From: Cryptomeria japonica
Lineage: Eukaryota > Streptophyta > Pinopsida > Cupressales > Cupressaceae
Reading direction: 5' to 3'
NCBI RefSeq assembly: GCF_030272615.1
Contig: NC_081409.1
Coordinates: 646,262,468 to 646,326,467 of the forward strand
DNA: 64,000 nt
The translations under genes and the position numbers were made by a program. Below are positions 44,114 through 55,986 of this stretch, in pieces; position 1 is the stretch's first letter, and the number at the start of each line of letters is the position of its first letter. The notes under the pieces were generated by a model. That model had not been told where the DNA came from and did no database searches. It saw only the letters and a program-made list of their open reading frames with translations.

Positions 44114-44637
44114 ACTTGTTAGGATAGACTTTAGGAATATTCATTATTATTTTAGTTGTCATCTACTTTCTCTATTTTTTATTAAGAGAAAAAAAGGTTT
44201 TGAGGGGACCTGGAACCTAGAATAACAAGTTTTGAAGGGACCTGAAACCCTTGTGTTTTGTGGGAATTTGGAGCCCACTTACAGAATGTTGCAATAAGAA
44301 ACAACACAGACGACCAACGACCAACACAGCCATACACAACATACTAAGCATTAGAGAACTGGTTGTAAAAGCAACTTGTTTGGATAGACTTTAGAAATAT
44401 TCATTATTATTTTAGTTGTCATCTACTTTCTTTGTTTTCAATTAAGAGAAAAAAAAGGTTTCGAGAGGACCTGGAACCTAGAATAACAAGTTTTGAAGGG
44501 ACCCGAAACCATCATATTTTATGGGAATCTAGAGCCCACTTACAAAATATTGCAATAAGAAACAACACAGATGACCAACGACCAACGCATAGCCATACAC
44601 AATATACTAAACATTAGAGAACTGGTTGTAAAAGCAG
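44114..44637 (-). repeat. LINE-like tail, tandemly duplicated (about 260 bp units)
   Basis: Units 44114-44373 and 44374-44637, roughly 92% alike, both running from acttgtt.ggatagacttta to gagaactggttgtaaaagca. On the minus strand each contains ggtttcaggtcccttcaaaac and ends A-rich (cttaataaaaaa/cttaattgaaaa), resembling 31640-31850. Fits a LINE 3' end copied with its flank. Confidence 0.6.
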
Positions 44638-44998
44638 AAGGCCAAAGCGATCAAAATAGACAACTGAGACAGTCATGAGCATAGGGTTTTTTTAGGCTTC
44701 CTTAACCTTAACCATGGGTTTTAACAAGGCCCCCATAACCTCCACATCAAGTCATCTACTTACTTTGTTAACATCTTACCTGATCAAATAAATCATTTGT
44801 AAATCGTATTAAAGAGACTTCCTCTCATTTTTTAAGATTGAATATATTGGAAATCATTCTCGATGTCATTACTTTCCGTAATACATAAATCATTTAAAAT
44901 TATTAAATATCCTTATCATTCAATTATAATGCATCAATAAAATCTAACCAATTGACACTAATACCTTCTTCCTTTTACATAAAAATCTATTTCTATTT
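44638..44998. other. No gene seen
   Basis: AT-rich spacer without recognisable features. Confidence 0.45.
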
Positions 44999-46230
44999 GT
45001 AGCATCGTAAATCGTCACCAGGCCAATTTACACCTCTTGTTTGTGCCCCTACTTTAGCGTGTCTCCTCTGCATCTCCTATCTTGGTCCATTCAATGTCTT
45101 AACTTCATTTCTGATGCCATGTGCACCTACCAACTTATTTCTTGGAGGGATATGCTTCTCCCTGGGGCTTATTGAGCTCCCTGATTGAGAAGGACTAGGA
45201 CGCTCTATTCCCAAGAGCAGAGCGCCCAACGCCTTGGTCCCCCTTCGTCAGGCCCTATTTTAAAATATAAGTTGGGCCCTATCTCTCCGGTGGGAAATGA
45301 AACTGGTGGCTCAACATGACCATTGGAGGTCATCTTAATCGATAAAATAACCTAGAATCTCCTATATAAAGACATTTGATCAACCTAATTTCATCCTAAC
45401 AATCTATCCATTTGAACTGGCAATCAAGTGATCATGCATCATTCATCAAGCATTTTCAGAGATCTTCAAGGCTGCATATTTTTCATTCATCCATTATGGA
45501 AAAAAATTACATCATTCATATGCAAGCATGTGTGTGTAATTAGGGTTTTGTCATGTTCATGCCATTTCATACAACATATGTTATTTCATCCAAGAAGCAA
45601 AGCATCATCATCAACACATGCAAATCTAAGGTATACCTTTCGATTATTTATTTCAATATTTGTAATATTTCATTCAAGGTTAATTCCTAAACTGGGGTTT
45701 GACTTAAGAAAACCCCTATTCCCAACATATTTCCCTTCTCTAGTGTGTGCGGGAATAGGTACGCAGCTGTGATCTTCAAAATTGGCTTTATTTACAGAGA
45801 CGAACAAGTTCCCCTTTGGACATTGAAAAGTGCAGAGGACTAGAGCAACGGGCATTCTGGTCCTGACAAATCAGGAGCTCCTTTTGGGAACAAATCCGAA
45901 TATTTTTACATTTCTCATATCCAAGTTCGTGGCTCGATATGACAACTGTAGCTCACTGTTTGTGCATAATTACTTCAATTTCAGCACATTTACCCTAATT
46001 TCAACATTTCAACAATTCAACTTAAAAGAGGGTATCAATTTCCAATCTAGTGAATCCAATAGAATTCTCAACCCTATCCTTGCTGATTTGTGGCTAGATC
46101 TCTTGAGTTCACCCCTCTTTAATGTAATGGTCCCTAAGCCTAAAATTAACAGGTTTTACCTTAATTGGCTGAAAGCCCTAATTTTTCACCATTACACTAT
46201 TCAATGGATTACTTTTGTTTGAAATATGAA
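44999..46230 (+). repeat. LTR-like repeat, second copy of the 1-1040 family
   Basis: Starts TGTAGCATCG and follows the order of 4-1030 with about 75-80% similarity by eye. Contains tcctatataaagacatttg (45359-45377), a good TATA box for an LTR promoter. The right end is not sharply defined. Frames at 45428-46222 are not conserved in the other copy. Confidence 0.55.
45361..45368 (+). promoter_or_regulatory. Candidate TATA box in LTR-like repeat
   Basis: CTATATAAAG, with the corresponding atatataagg-type sequence at 314-322 in the other copy (agtatataaggagac), so it is conserved between copies. Confidence 0.45.
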
Positions 46231-47171
46231 GAAGCCAATTTCATCTTCTACCCAGCTGAGATCTGATGTACATTAAAAAACTATTCATTTAAATTATTCA
46301 TGTATGTGGATCCTTGCTATCATACTTATGCACATCCACCCTTGGTCGCAAGTTTCAAGATCTAGAATTAGTGCTAGTTGTAGTCCTTTTTTATGATTTT
46401 TTATCTTTAGATCTAAATCAAAATCCCTTTAATAGATTTATCTTCTTTCAAAGTCATGTGGTCTAAATCAACCTATTGAGACTCCAAAAAGTTCATAAGA
46501 GAAGCTAATTATGAGCATATTGGATTACTATCTTCCTTTTGAGCCTCTACCACTAATTGTTTTTCCTTATGTGAGTGTTTGATTCATCTATAGAGCACTA
46601 AACTACCTTGGAGTCAATCTCTTTCATAATTTGATCATTGGTCTCAAGGGACTTCTCACTAGATTCCTTCCCTTGTCTCTTGAAGCCACAACTGTGATGT
46701 TATAAAAATAATTTTGACAATAGATTACTTAAACAAACCAAGGTAGGATTAAAATTAACTAGAAATTACTCTAGATTTTATTTGTATATAAAATCTCCCA
46801 AAAGTTTAATATTTTGTAACTTTCAAAGTTAATTCAATGAAAACTTTAATTCTAGAATAACTCCTTCAAAAATAATGACTTCAATTTTTTATTATAAGTA
46901 CTTCAATATGACCCTAGTAGCCTCCTAAAATATAGCAAAATTTCATTGTTTTTGCCTTTATGATTTTAAGATGATGCTTTAATAACAACAATTCTATTGA
47001 AATAATATGTAAAAGACAAAACTGTAAAATTATGAAAACTTGTAATATTCGAATAGAGCGACAACAGAGGTGAGCAGGAGTAGTTGCAAGCAGGAGTAGG
47101 GTAGGATTTCAATTTGAATATCAATAGGGTGCAAAGGATCAAGGGGAAACAAGCATGAAAAGGGGAGACAA
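46231..47171. other. No gene seen
   Basis: AT-rich; the open frames at 46966-47275 on the minus strand run opposite to the LINE and are chance. Confidence 0.45.
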
Positions 47172-47289
47172 ATGGAATTAGAAATGTCACAGAATGGCCG
47201 AGTATTGGATGGTGAGACGAAGGATAGGAAACATATTCCATTGTGGGTGTTTGAGAATGGTCGTTGGGTAGACAAATGTGCCCTTAAAC
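47172..47289 (+). pseudogene. LINE ORF1 fragment, left of copia-4
   Basis: Reads MELEMSQNGRVLDGETKDRK then HIPLWVFENGRWVDKCALK before copia-4 begins. Across the insertion the reading continues in phase at 54405 (DYEKEQPYQGQQE). This supports one LINE reading frame split by copia-4. True start not determined. Confidence 0.5.
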
Positions 47290-48512
47290 TGTTAGACAGG
47301 TCAAATAATTGGAAGACAACTAAGAGGGGAGAGTTGAATCAGTTGTCACCAGATTATCAGAACCTTAAGTAATTAAAACTTTAATACCGGAACCCAAAAG
47401 ATCAATATCGGAATGCATAAACCAATTACCGAAATAGCAGTTAATCCAATTAAGCATAAACAAAAATTGGAGAATAAATACCATTCACATGACACCAAGA
47501 TTTGTACGTGGAAAACCCAGTAAAGGGAAAAACCACGATGGGAAGCCTACCCACAGTCAAATAATACTTCTGCAATAAGTATGTGAATTACAATTGAGGG
47601 GCCTATACTTGCAGGAAGGGCAATAGCCTAGAGCACACTAGACATCAGAAAAGGAGTCTCACTGACTACATAGAAATCCAGACTACAATCCAGAGGAAAG
47701 AGTGAACTGAAAAAAAGCATCTCCTATGCTTGAGTACAGTTCCAGTTAATTTCAATACCAATGGACTAAATCCTCTTACATAAACCCAATTCTATCATCA
47801 ATGATTGACCAAATCCTCTGCCTGAATGATTATTACATTATTCTCTCCTATTACATTCCATATCCCATACCTTATGATCTACAATGAGATCTTACATCAT
47901 ATATATACAAACCCTCAACCACAAACAATAAGGTCGGCCACTAGATAATAAAACAATTACAAAACATGTCGGCCTGAAACCAAACAAATAATATCCAACC
48001 CATAAGACATCCCGGAAACACATCGAGAAGTCCAATCCACATGTTACATTAAGCCGGTCCATAACCTAGATAATACCGAGACCCAATTTAGGTCCACACA
48101 TGCTAAAGCAATGATCCCAATCAACTAAATCTCGAACATGATCGCCATCAACTTCCTGAATCTCCACTAGAAGCCGCACCAACACCACTTATGCATATCA
48201 TCAAAGATCTTCAACAAAGCTCTGGCAGTGAAACCCTCATCGAAACAACAAACCAAGCTTACCAACAAGAAGGATAGCATCCGATCACTAGAGCAAATTC
48301 AACTGACTGAACTTGAATCTGAGTAGTATGAATAAGCAAATTCTATAACTCAAACATACCGGAGCATACCGGATCATACCGGATCATGATGATCCAATCC
48401 AACCAGAAAACAACAACCTACCGGGACCAAAAGGATACTAATAAAAACTAGTGTTGACATCAATGACAAAACATCAATGCAACACATAATCAATTCCTCC
48501 AAATGGCCAACA
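47290..48512 (-). repeat. 3' LTR of copia-4
   Basis: Plus orientation TGTTAGACAGG to AAATGGCCAACA, next to the purine tract. Carries tacgtggaaaacccag...gggaaaaaccacgatgggaa, a phrase shared with other copia LTRs here. Confidence 0.9.
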
Positions 48513-48525
48513 ATCTCCCCCTTTG
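48513..48525 (-). other. Polypurine tract of copia-4
   Basis: Minus strand CAAAGGGGGAGAT, identical to that of copia-1. Similar tracts lie at 48584-48591, 48658-48665, 48706-48716 and 48788-48796. Confidence 0.88.
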
Positions 48526-48890
48526 GTATTGATGGCAACACTAGATTTGTAAAACATCCAAGTGCCAAGAAATGCCAAACAAGTCTCCCCCAATGAAAGA
48601 CAACCAACAATCTCCCATACCAAGATATAGCAATGAGGTTTTGAAACAAAGACCAAACTCCCCCTGCGAATGATATCTCTGTAAAGCTCTATTTTTAACA
48701 TATATCTCTCCCCCTTTGACATCAAGGCTAGAAATCTGATAAAAAAATCAAAACAAAAACAAAAACCACTGAATCACAAGGATAACTACTCCCCCTGAGC
48801 AGTAGCATCCCCACATCAATGTTATTCTTTCCGGATTGAATGATATATCTAATAATGCATACTAGATTGATGCGAAATAACATCAATCAG
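48526..48890 (-). other. 3' untranslated region of copia-4
   Basis: Non-coding; contains four extra purine tracts. The minus frames at 48374-48725 have no homology to the polyprotein. Confidence 0.6.
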
Positions 48891-49493
48891 TTCTTTGTCG
48901 GAGGGACAGAAACCCCTAATCTGTCTCTGAGGTACTCAAATGATTCTTTAGGCAAAGGTTTAGTGAAAATATCTCCAATATGCTCTTAAGTGTTCACATA
49001 AACTAGTCTAACCTCATTTTATTCTACCTTCTCCTTCAAAAAGTTATACTTGATAGATATGCATTGTCTTAGAGTGAAATACCGGATTCCTTGATATATC
49101 TATAGCAGCAGAGTTATCACAATGAATAACTACCTGTCCAATGCAATGCACTTTAATATCCTTCAACATTTGCTTCATCCATAGAACTTGTGTACAGTTA
49201 GTAGCAGCAACAACATACTCAGCTTCAGCAATAGATAAAGTACATAATTGTTTCTTGCTGATCCATGAAACCAACTTCTTTCCAAGAAAGAAAGCTCCAC
49301 CAAAAGTACTTTTTCGGTCATCAACATCACCTACCCAATCTGCATCTGTATATGCACATAAAGTAAAGTCATCATCCTTAGGGTACCACAAACCACATTC
49401 AAATGTACCTTGCAAGTATCTAAAAATTCTTTTCACCGCACTCATGATTTTTTCTAGGAGCACTATGATATCTAGATGCAATACAAACAGCAT
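48891..49493 (-). pseudogene. Copia-4 RNase H
   Basis: AVKRIFRYLQGTFECGLWY, YTDADWVGDVDDRKST (Asp), TLSIAEAEYVVAA (Glu), VVIHCDNSAAID (Asp), then HSKTMHIYQV and a stop at 49044. The last part (DIFTKPL-like, FEYLRDRLG) is readable further left with stops to about 48891. All three catalytic acids are kept. Confidence 0.85.
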
Positions 49494-50513
49494 TCATTAT
49501 GTGAGGCCTATTCTGAGACAAATATAATAGACCTTCAATCATAGACTTGTATCTTGTAGGATTTACTGGTTGAGATTCATCTTTTCTTGTCAATTTCTTA
49601 GTTGTAATCATAGGAATACTTACCGGTTTAGAGGCTACCATACCAAATTTCTTCAACAATTCCCTAGCATACTTAGATTGACAGATGAAAATACCTTTGT
49701 CAGTCTGAGTAATCTGCAAACCTAAGAAAAATTTAATTTTCCCAATCATAGACATATCAAATTCTTTCTCCATATTCTTAGAAAATTTCATGCACAACTT
49801 ATCTTCACCTCCAAAAATAATGTCATCAACAAAAACTTCAATAATCAGTATATCATCATCACTGACTTTATAATATAGATTACTGTCAGCATTACCTTTA
49901 GTGAAACCAAGCTTCAAAAGATATTTATCTAACCTTGCATACCAAGCTCTAGGTGCCTGTTTCAATCCAAATAAAACTTTCTTAATTTGCAAACCATTTT
50001 TTAATCATCTGAAAGTGAAAAACCATTAGGTTACTCAATATAAAATTCCTCATCAAGATCCTTATTCAAAAAGGCACACTTAACATCCATCTGATAAACC
50101 TTGTAGTTTTTATGTGCAGCATAGGCAAGAAATAATCTTACAGCTTCAATCCTAGCTACAGGTGCAAAAGTTTCACCATAATCAATTCGTTCCTTCTGAG
50201 AATATCCTTTACAAACCAATCTAGCTTTATTCCTTACAACTTGTCCATCTTCATTTAATTTATTCCTAAATAAACATTTAGTTCCAATAACATTCTTATT
50301 TTTAGGCCGGAGAACTAAAGTCCATGTGTTATTCTTTTCTATCTGATCTAATTCTTCTTCCATAGCTTTCATCCAACATTCATCTTTACATGCTTCCATT
50401 ACTGATACCGATTCAACTTGAGAAATTAAACATACCTCATTAGCTACCAATCTCCTTCTTTTCATCACTCCATTGTTCGTATCCCCAATTATCTGATCTT
50501 TCGAATGATTCAT
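49420..50513 (-). pseudogene. Copia-4 reverse transcriptase
   Basis: First part 50513-50031: [55 protein letters not shown] (Asp), stop at 50031 and a frameshift. Second part 49992-49420: KVLFGLKQAPRAWYARLDKY, IIEVFVDDIIFGG (FVDD centre intact), FFLGLQITQTDKGIF. It ends in a frameshift before RNase H, with which it overlaps. Confidence 0.87.
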
Positions 50514-50615
50514 CCTTACATACCTAGGAGTCTTCTGATTCTCTGTTCCTCTTCCCGGTTCTTCAGTAACTGTTAAATTTTCTGATACTATCGGAGTAAT
50601 TGGTTCAACATTCTG

Positions 50616-51392
50616 TTACGGTAAAGGTGTTATTGGTTCAGTTATTATCATTTCCACTGCCGTTTCTTGCTCGTAAACTCTGATTTGACTTCTATTCAGC
50701 TCATCCACCTTGACGTTAGAGCGCTCCATAATTCTCTGCAATCTCTTGTTATAACATCTATATTCCTTGCTTTCACTAGAATAACCAAGAAATATTTCTT
50801 CATCACATCTAGGATCAAATTTTTCAATGATATCATCTCTCCTAATATAACATTTACTACTAAAGATTTTGAAATACTTAACTGTAGGTGTATTGCCAAA
50901 CCATAATTTATAAGGTGTCTCACCGATTTCTCCTTTGATATGTACTCTGTTCAATGTATAGACTATTGTGCTCAGTGCTTCTCTCCAGTAGATATAAGGT
51001 AGATTAGCTTCCATCATCATTGTTCTAGCAACATCCAAGATAGTTTTGTTCTTCCTTTCCACAACTTCATTCTGCTGAGGTGTCCGGGGAGCAAAATATT
51101 GTCTCCTTATACCATGATTCTCACAAAAGTGAGTAAACTCGCCGGATATGAATTCTCTACCATGATTTGACCTTAAACATTTAATCTTCAATCCTGTCTT
51201 TATCTCAACTTTAGCTTTAAAGATTTTAAACTTTTCAAAAGCCTCAGATTTCTCCCTTAGAAAAGTAACCAACATCATTCTAGAATAATCATCAATGATT
51301 AGCATAAAATATCTATCACCTTGAAGACTTTTAACTCTACCAAGGCCACACAAATCAGTATGAATAAGATCAAGAACATCATTAGATTTTTC
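50616..51392 (-). pseudogene. Copia-4 integrase
   Basis: LIHTDLCGLG carries the first Asp (just upstream of the open frame, around 51370). YFMLIIDDYSRMM follows, then KCLRSNHGREF where the second catalytic Asp is Asn, and APRTPQQNEVVERKNKTILD with the Glu. C-terminal block KCYIRRDDIIEKFDPRCDEE, FLGYSSESKEYRCYN. One catalytic residue lost, so inactive. Confidence 0.87.
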
Positions 51393-51731
51393 TTATATAC
51401 TCTTAAAAGAGGTTCTGACCTGTTTTCCCATTTGACATTCTTTACATACTGGATTATAGGGCTTCACAATCTTAGGTATATCTCTAACTACCTTAGTTGA
51501 ACTGATCTTTACAGTGCAATCAAAATTCACATGAGATAGCCTTTTATGCCATAGCCAACTCTCATCAATTTGTGCAATCAAACATGTCTTCTCACTGGAA
51601 TTCAAATAAAGTATACTATCTTTTGTCTGTGTACTAGTTGCAATCTCCAAATCAGATCTATTAATGATTTTGCATTTTCCATCCTTGAATTGTAATTGAA
51701 ATCCCTTATCCACCAACTGTCCTACACTCAA
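51393..51731 (-). pseudogene. Copia-4 GAG-pre-integrase
   Basis: MSVGQLVDKGFQLQFKDGKC, LWHKRLSHVNFD and CKECQMGKQ give the His/His and Cys/Cys zinc ligands. Stop at 51393, in frame with integrase after it. Confidence 0.85.
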
Positions 51732-51749
51732 AAGATTATACCTTAAACC

Positions 51750-52108
51750 TTAAACATAATAAACATTATCAGTATTATGCTTACCATCCAATGATATAGT
51801 TCCTTTTCCGTTGACCATACATGCATTGTCATCTCCAAATCTAACCAGACTGCCATCAAATTCTTGCAAAGATAGAAACTTCCTTTTATCTCCAGTCATA
51901 GGATGTGAACATCCATTGTCAATAACCCATTCATCCTTATCTTCAATTTTAGCAACAAATGCCTTCTCTTCAGGTACATTCTCTTTCAGTGCTAAAACAT
52001 CTTCCTTGATAGGAACACCCATTCCTTTCCATTATCAGAACCACTAGCAGAGTCTTGTGTCAATTCATCATCAGAATCAGTCACACCTTCCTCAACCACT
52101 ATGTAACA
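51750..52108 (-). pseudogene. Copia-4 protease
   Basis: EWVIDNGCSHPMTGDKRKFL is the active-site region, but the triad reads D-N-G instead of D-S/T-G, and the second His of HH is Pro. VRFGDDNACMVNGKGTISL follows. A stop lies immediately after, at 51750. Confidence 0.83.
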
Positions 52109-53100
52109 TTATTTGTCTATGTTTTTCCTATGCTTATACTTGTTCTGATATCCAGGGTTAGGCTTAAAAGATATTCTAGCTCTCTCTTTAAATCTTGAAT
52201 TCCTTTCAGGACATCTAGATGCAAACTGACCTATCTTATTAAATACAAAATATTTAAAGGGTGTTTTTCCTTCATACTTACTTCCTATCGGTCCTTTGGG
52301 TACTCTTCTAGCAAATAGGGCTTCAAGTTGCTCAAATTCTTCATCTTCTCTCTTCATATCATCCAATTCCTTTGCATATAAAGCTTTCCCATCTTGCTTG
52401 TCGATTAATAATGTAAATGCATGAAAACAAAGTTCTGACTTCACAGCTCCAGAGGGTCCAAATTCTTCAAGCTCAAAAGTAGATAATTTCCCAACCAAGG
52501 TATCTCTATTGACAAAAGTATTAGCCATTATTCTCAATTCATTAATTGCAGTAGCCTTCATCTTGTAAGCTAGTGGTAAACTCTCAAAACTTTAGAAACT
52601 ATCTCATCTTCACTCAGAGTTCCACCACAACATTGAATTCCCATAACAATTTCATTTACCCTTTCCATGAATGCAGTAATCCTTTCATCTTCTTACATCT
52701 TCAAGTTTTCATATCTCACCCGATAACCATCAAGTTTAGCAATCTTCACAGTAGGGTCACCTTAATTAAGAGTCTCCAACTTGTCCCATAAAGCCTTTGC
52801 AGATGATTTGTTAGTTAATCTCATTATTTACTGACCAGAAAGTGCACACAAGAGGGCTTCTCTTGCTCTACAATCATTCTCAAGCTCCTTATCCATGTTT
52901 TCCGAAGGAGGATTTCCAAATGCCGGATTATGAGGTGTTACACCATTCTCTGAGATTTCCCAAATTTCCTTACCAAGATATCTCAGATGAGTCTCCATCC
53001 GAATCTTCCATACTCTATAATTTATTCCATCAAGCCTAGGAATAACTCTCTGAAAGATAGCAGCAGATGAACCAGATGAACTTGAACTGTTAGTCGCCAT
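52109..53100 (-). pseudogene. Copia-4 gag
   Basis: Likely start ATG at 53100 (MATNSSSSSGSSAAIFQRVI), 44 bases after the primer site; the longer frame to 53187 runs through the primer site. LDGINYRVWKIRMETHL, a stop at 52828, then a broken core and ELRIMANTFVNRDTLVGKLS. The zinc knuckle is degenerate: YFVFNKIGQFASRC keeps only the last Cys. Frameshift near 52565. Confidence 0.82.
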
Positions 53101-53143
53101 AGGATCTTCCTCAAGCGGTGAAGCTTCTGCAGAGAGGACCAGA

Positions 53144-53155
53144 GCTCTGATACCA
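53144..53155 (-). other. Primer-binding site of copia-4
   Basis: Minus strand TGGTATCAGAGC, perfect, two bases from the LTR. Confidence 0.92.
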
Positions 53156-53157
53156 AT

Positions 53158-54399
53158 TGTTAGATAGTTCAAATAACCGGAAGACAAGTGAGAGGGGGGA
53201 TGAATCAGTTGTCACCAGATTACCGGAACCTTAAACAATTAAAACTTTAATACCGGAACCCAAAAGATCAATACCAGAATGCATAAACCAATTACCGAAA
53301 TAACAGATAAACCAGTTAAGCATAAAAAACAATCAGAGAATAAATACCATCCACATGACGCCAAGATTTGTGCGTGGAAAACACGGTAAAGGGAAAAACC
53401 ACGATGGGAAGCCTACACACAATCAAATAATACTTCAGCAGTAAGTATGTGAATTACAATTGAGGGGCCTGAATTTGCAGGAAGGCCAACAACCTAGAGA
53501 ACAGTGGACATCACAAAAGGTGTCTCACTAACTACATAGAAATCCAGACTACAATCCGGAGGAAAAAGTGAACTGCAAAGATAGCATCTCTTATGCCTGA
53601 GTACAGTTCCAGTTAAGCTCAATACTGGTGGACTAAATCTTCTTACATAAACACAATTCGATCACCAATGATCGACCAAATCCTTTGCCTAAATGATTAT
53701 TATATTATTCGCTCCTATTACATTTCATATCCCATACCTTATGATCTACAATGAGATCTTATATCATATATATAGAAACCCTTCACCACAAACAATAAGG
53801 TCAGCCACCAAACAATAAAATAATTACATAATTATAAAACATGTCGACCTGAAACCAAACAAATAATATCCAACCCATAAGACATCCTGGAAACACATCG
53901 AGAAGTGCAATCCACACATTATATTAAGTCGATCCATAACCTAGATAATACCGGGACCCAATTTAGGTTCACACATGCTAAAGTAATGATCCCAATCAAC
54001 TAAGTATCGAACATGATTGTCATCAGCATCATGAATCTCCACTAGAAGTTGCACCAACACCACTTATGAATATCATCAAAGATCTTCAACAAAGCTCTAT
54101 CGATGAAACCCTCGCCGGAACAACAAACCAAGCTTACCAGCAAGAAGGATAGCATCTGATCACCAGATCAAAACCAACTGACTCAACATGAATATGAGTA
54201 GCATGCATAAGCCAATTCCATAACCCAAACATACCGGAGTATACCGGATCATACGGGATAATGATGATCCAATCCAGCCAGAAACCAAACAACCTACTGG
54301 GACCAGAAGGATACCGGTAAAGCAACCAAAATAGCTAGTGTTGACATCAATGACAAAACATCAATGCAACACATGATCAATTCCTCCAAATGGCCAACA
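53158..54399 (-). repeat. 5' LTR of copia-4
   Basis: Plus orientation TGTTAGATAGTT to AAATGGCCAACA, 1242 bp, highly similar to the 3' LTR. Minus-strand TATATATA (about 53767-53774, also 47898-47906 in the other LTR) is a candidate TATA box. Confidence 0.9.
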
Positions 54400-54404
54400 T
54401 AAAG

Positions 54405-55980
54405 ATTATGAAAAGGAACAACCATATCAAGGGCAACAAGAATAGTTGTTGCAAGTTGCGAAGGAAAAATTCGTGAATATGACTAATAACAAACCTGGGA
54501 ATCAAGTTTTTCGGAATAATTATGGATGGCAAGAGTAAGGTAGATTCAAGAAGAATGCACATAAGTGGAATCCTCCCTATCACAAATGAAGGCAGTATGG
54601 GATGTTCTGACAATACAATTCTCACACTGCTGATTCTTCCAATAATTGGCAATCAAATAACTTTTGAAATCATAAACGAAGCAATTAGAATCGAACAAGA
54701 AAACAATGGAGTATTAAAAAATAAACAAAACAAGAAATTCATCAACCTTTAGGGCCTGATGACCTGACCTTAAACCCTAATTTGCCAATTAATAAACATT
54801 TTGTTTCTATTCAAAACCCTCAAAGCAAGCATTCGATAGTGAGGCTTAAAAGAACAGGTGTGATCGTCAAATGAGCTCAAGAAATCGTGCATAGATAAAT
54901 GGCAAGAGGAGACAATATTCATGAATTTGGCAAATGGCTTCTTTCTAACTAAATTCCCTACCAGTAAATGCAAATGCAAGTTCATTGCCAAAATTCCATA
55001 CCTGGCAAATGGAAGCAAGGTCCACATTAGGCACTAGTGCCCAAATTTTGATCCTTGGAAATGCAAGGTTAGCAAAAGTTTTGTCGGGATACATTTATAC
55101 AACCTCTCGACAAAATAGTGGTCAAAAGAGACTCGTAGAAACTAATAATAGTCTAGGATCCTTTGTAATGACCAAAGAAATTGAGGAACATAGCTTTTGG
55201 GGGGATGTATGCTCGAATTTGTATTAGTCTCAAGGAAGAAATTTCAATCCCAAAAGACATTGATATCCAGATGGAAGGGAACAATTGGATGAAATTTGTG
55301 GAATGAGAAGATTCCTTAACTTTATGTCAAGGGTACAGATCCAAATGTTAGGCGAACTCGGATTGTAAAAAAATAGCACTATGTTCCAACCTATCAATAG
55401 ATTGGAGATATTATTAGTTAAGGCAACACCACAGGTGGAGGGTAAAACGCAGATGCAAATAACAATTTGGAGAATCACTTGAATGGAGAATTGGAAACTA
55501 ATGAATACAAAACTTGGATTTGAATCTAATATTCAGGCTTTTCGGGCAGATCAACAATATCTCAATTAAGAGGAAAAATATTTTGTATGATTCGGTCAAC
55601 AAGGAAGAAAAAAAAAAGTAGAATATTGTTATAGACAAAACAACAAAAACTTTAGTAGCAGTGGTGCAAATCTCAAATTTGAATCAGGCATTTGATACCT
55701 TTACCACCCCCCTGAAGAAGTTGTCTAAAGAAGCGGTAGGTGAGGAGGTAGGGATACTGGACTCAGATTCTGATCAAGAGGAGAGTTTTGAGAAAGCTCA
55801 AATAGATATTTAGTTAGAATGTGTTATAGAGAAAATACAGTCCAAATTGAAGAAACCAAACCTAAAACACAAACAAAAGAGGGGTGCTAAAACAAACAAA
55901 GAAAAGCTAGAAATGGCTACTAGCGCCAAAGGGCAAATGAAGTATAAAAGCAGGAAGGGGATCCCCCTTCCTGTGGAGAA
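54405..55980 (+). pseudogene. LINE ORF1 remainder
   Basis: Plus-strand peptides broken by stops: DYEKEQPYQGQQE, VNMTNNKPGNQVFRNNYGW, KKNAHKWNPPYHK, later KALVAVVQISNLNQAFDTF, KKLSKEAVGEEVGILDSDSD and a Lys-rich end near 55900. It runs up to the endonuclease. Basic and acidic stretches fit a LINE ORF1 RNA-binding protein, but no zinc knuckle is clear. The open frames on the minus strand here are shadows. Confidence 0.5.
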
Positions 55981-55986
55981 ATAAGG

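Larger units (their letters stand above)
47290..54399 (-). mobile_element. Copia-4, full-length LTR retrotransposon
   Basis: 7110 bp, minus strand, LTRs of 1223 and 1242 bp, with flanks TAAAC (47285-47289) and TAAAG (54400-54404), a target duplication with one mismatch. Same LTR style, purine tract and polyprotein as copia-1, so a related lineage. Gag, protease, integrase, RT and RNase H are all present but broken by frameshifts and stops. Confidence 0.9.

Noticed and set aside
50667-50923. Extra frames overlapping copia-4 integrase
   Set aside because: Out-of-frame shadows of the integrase C-terminal region.
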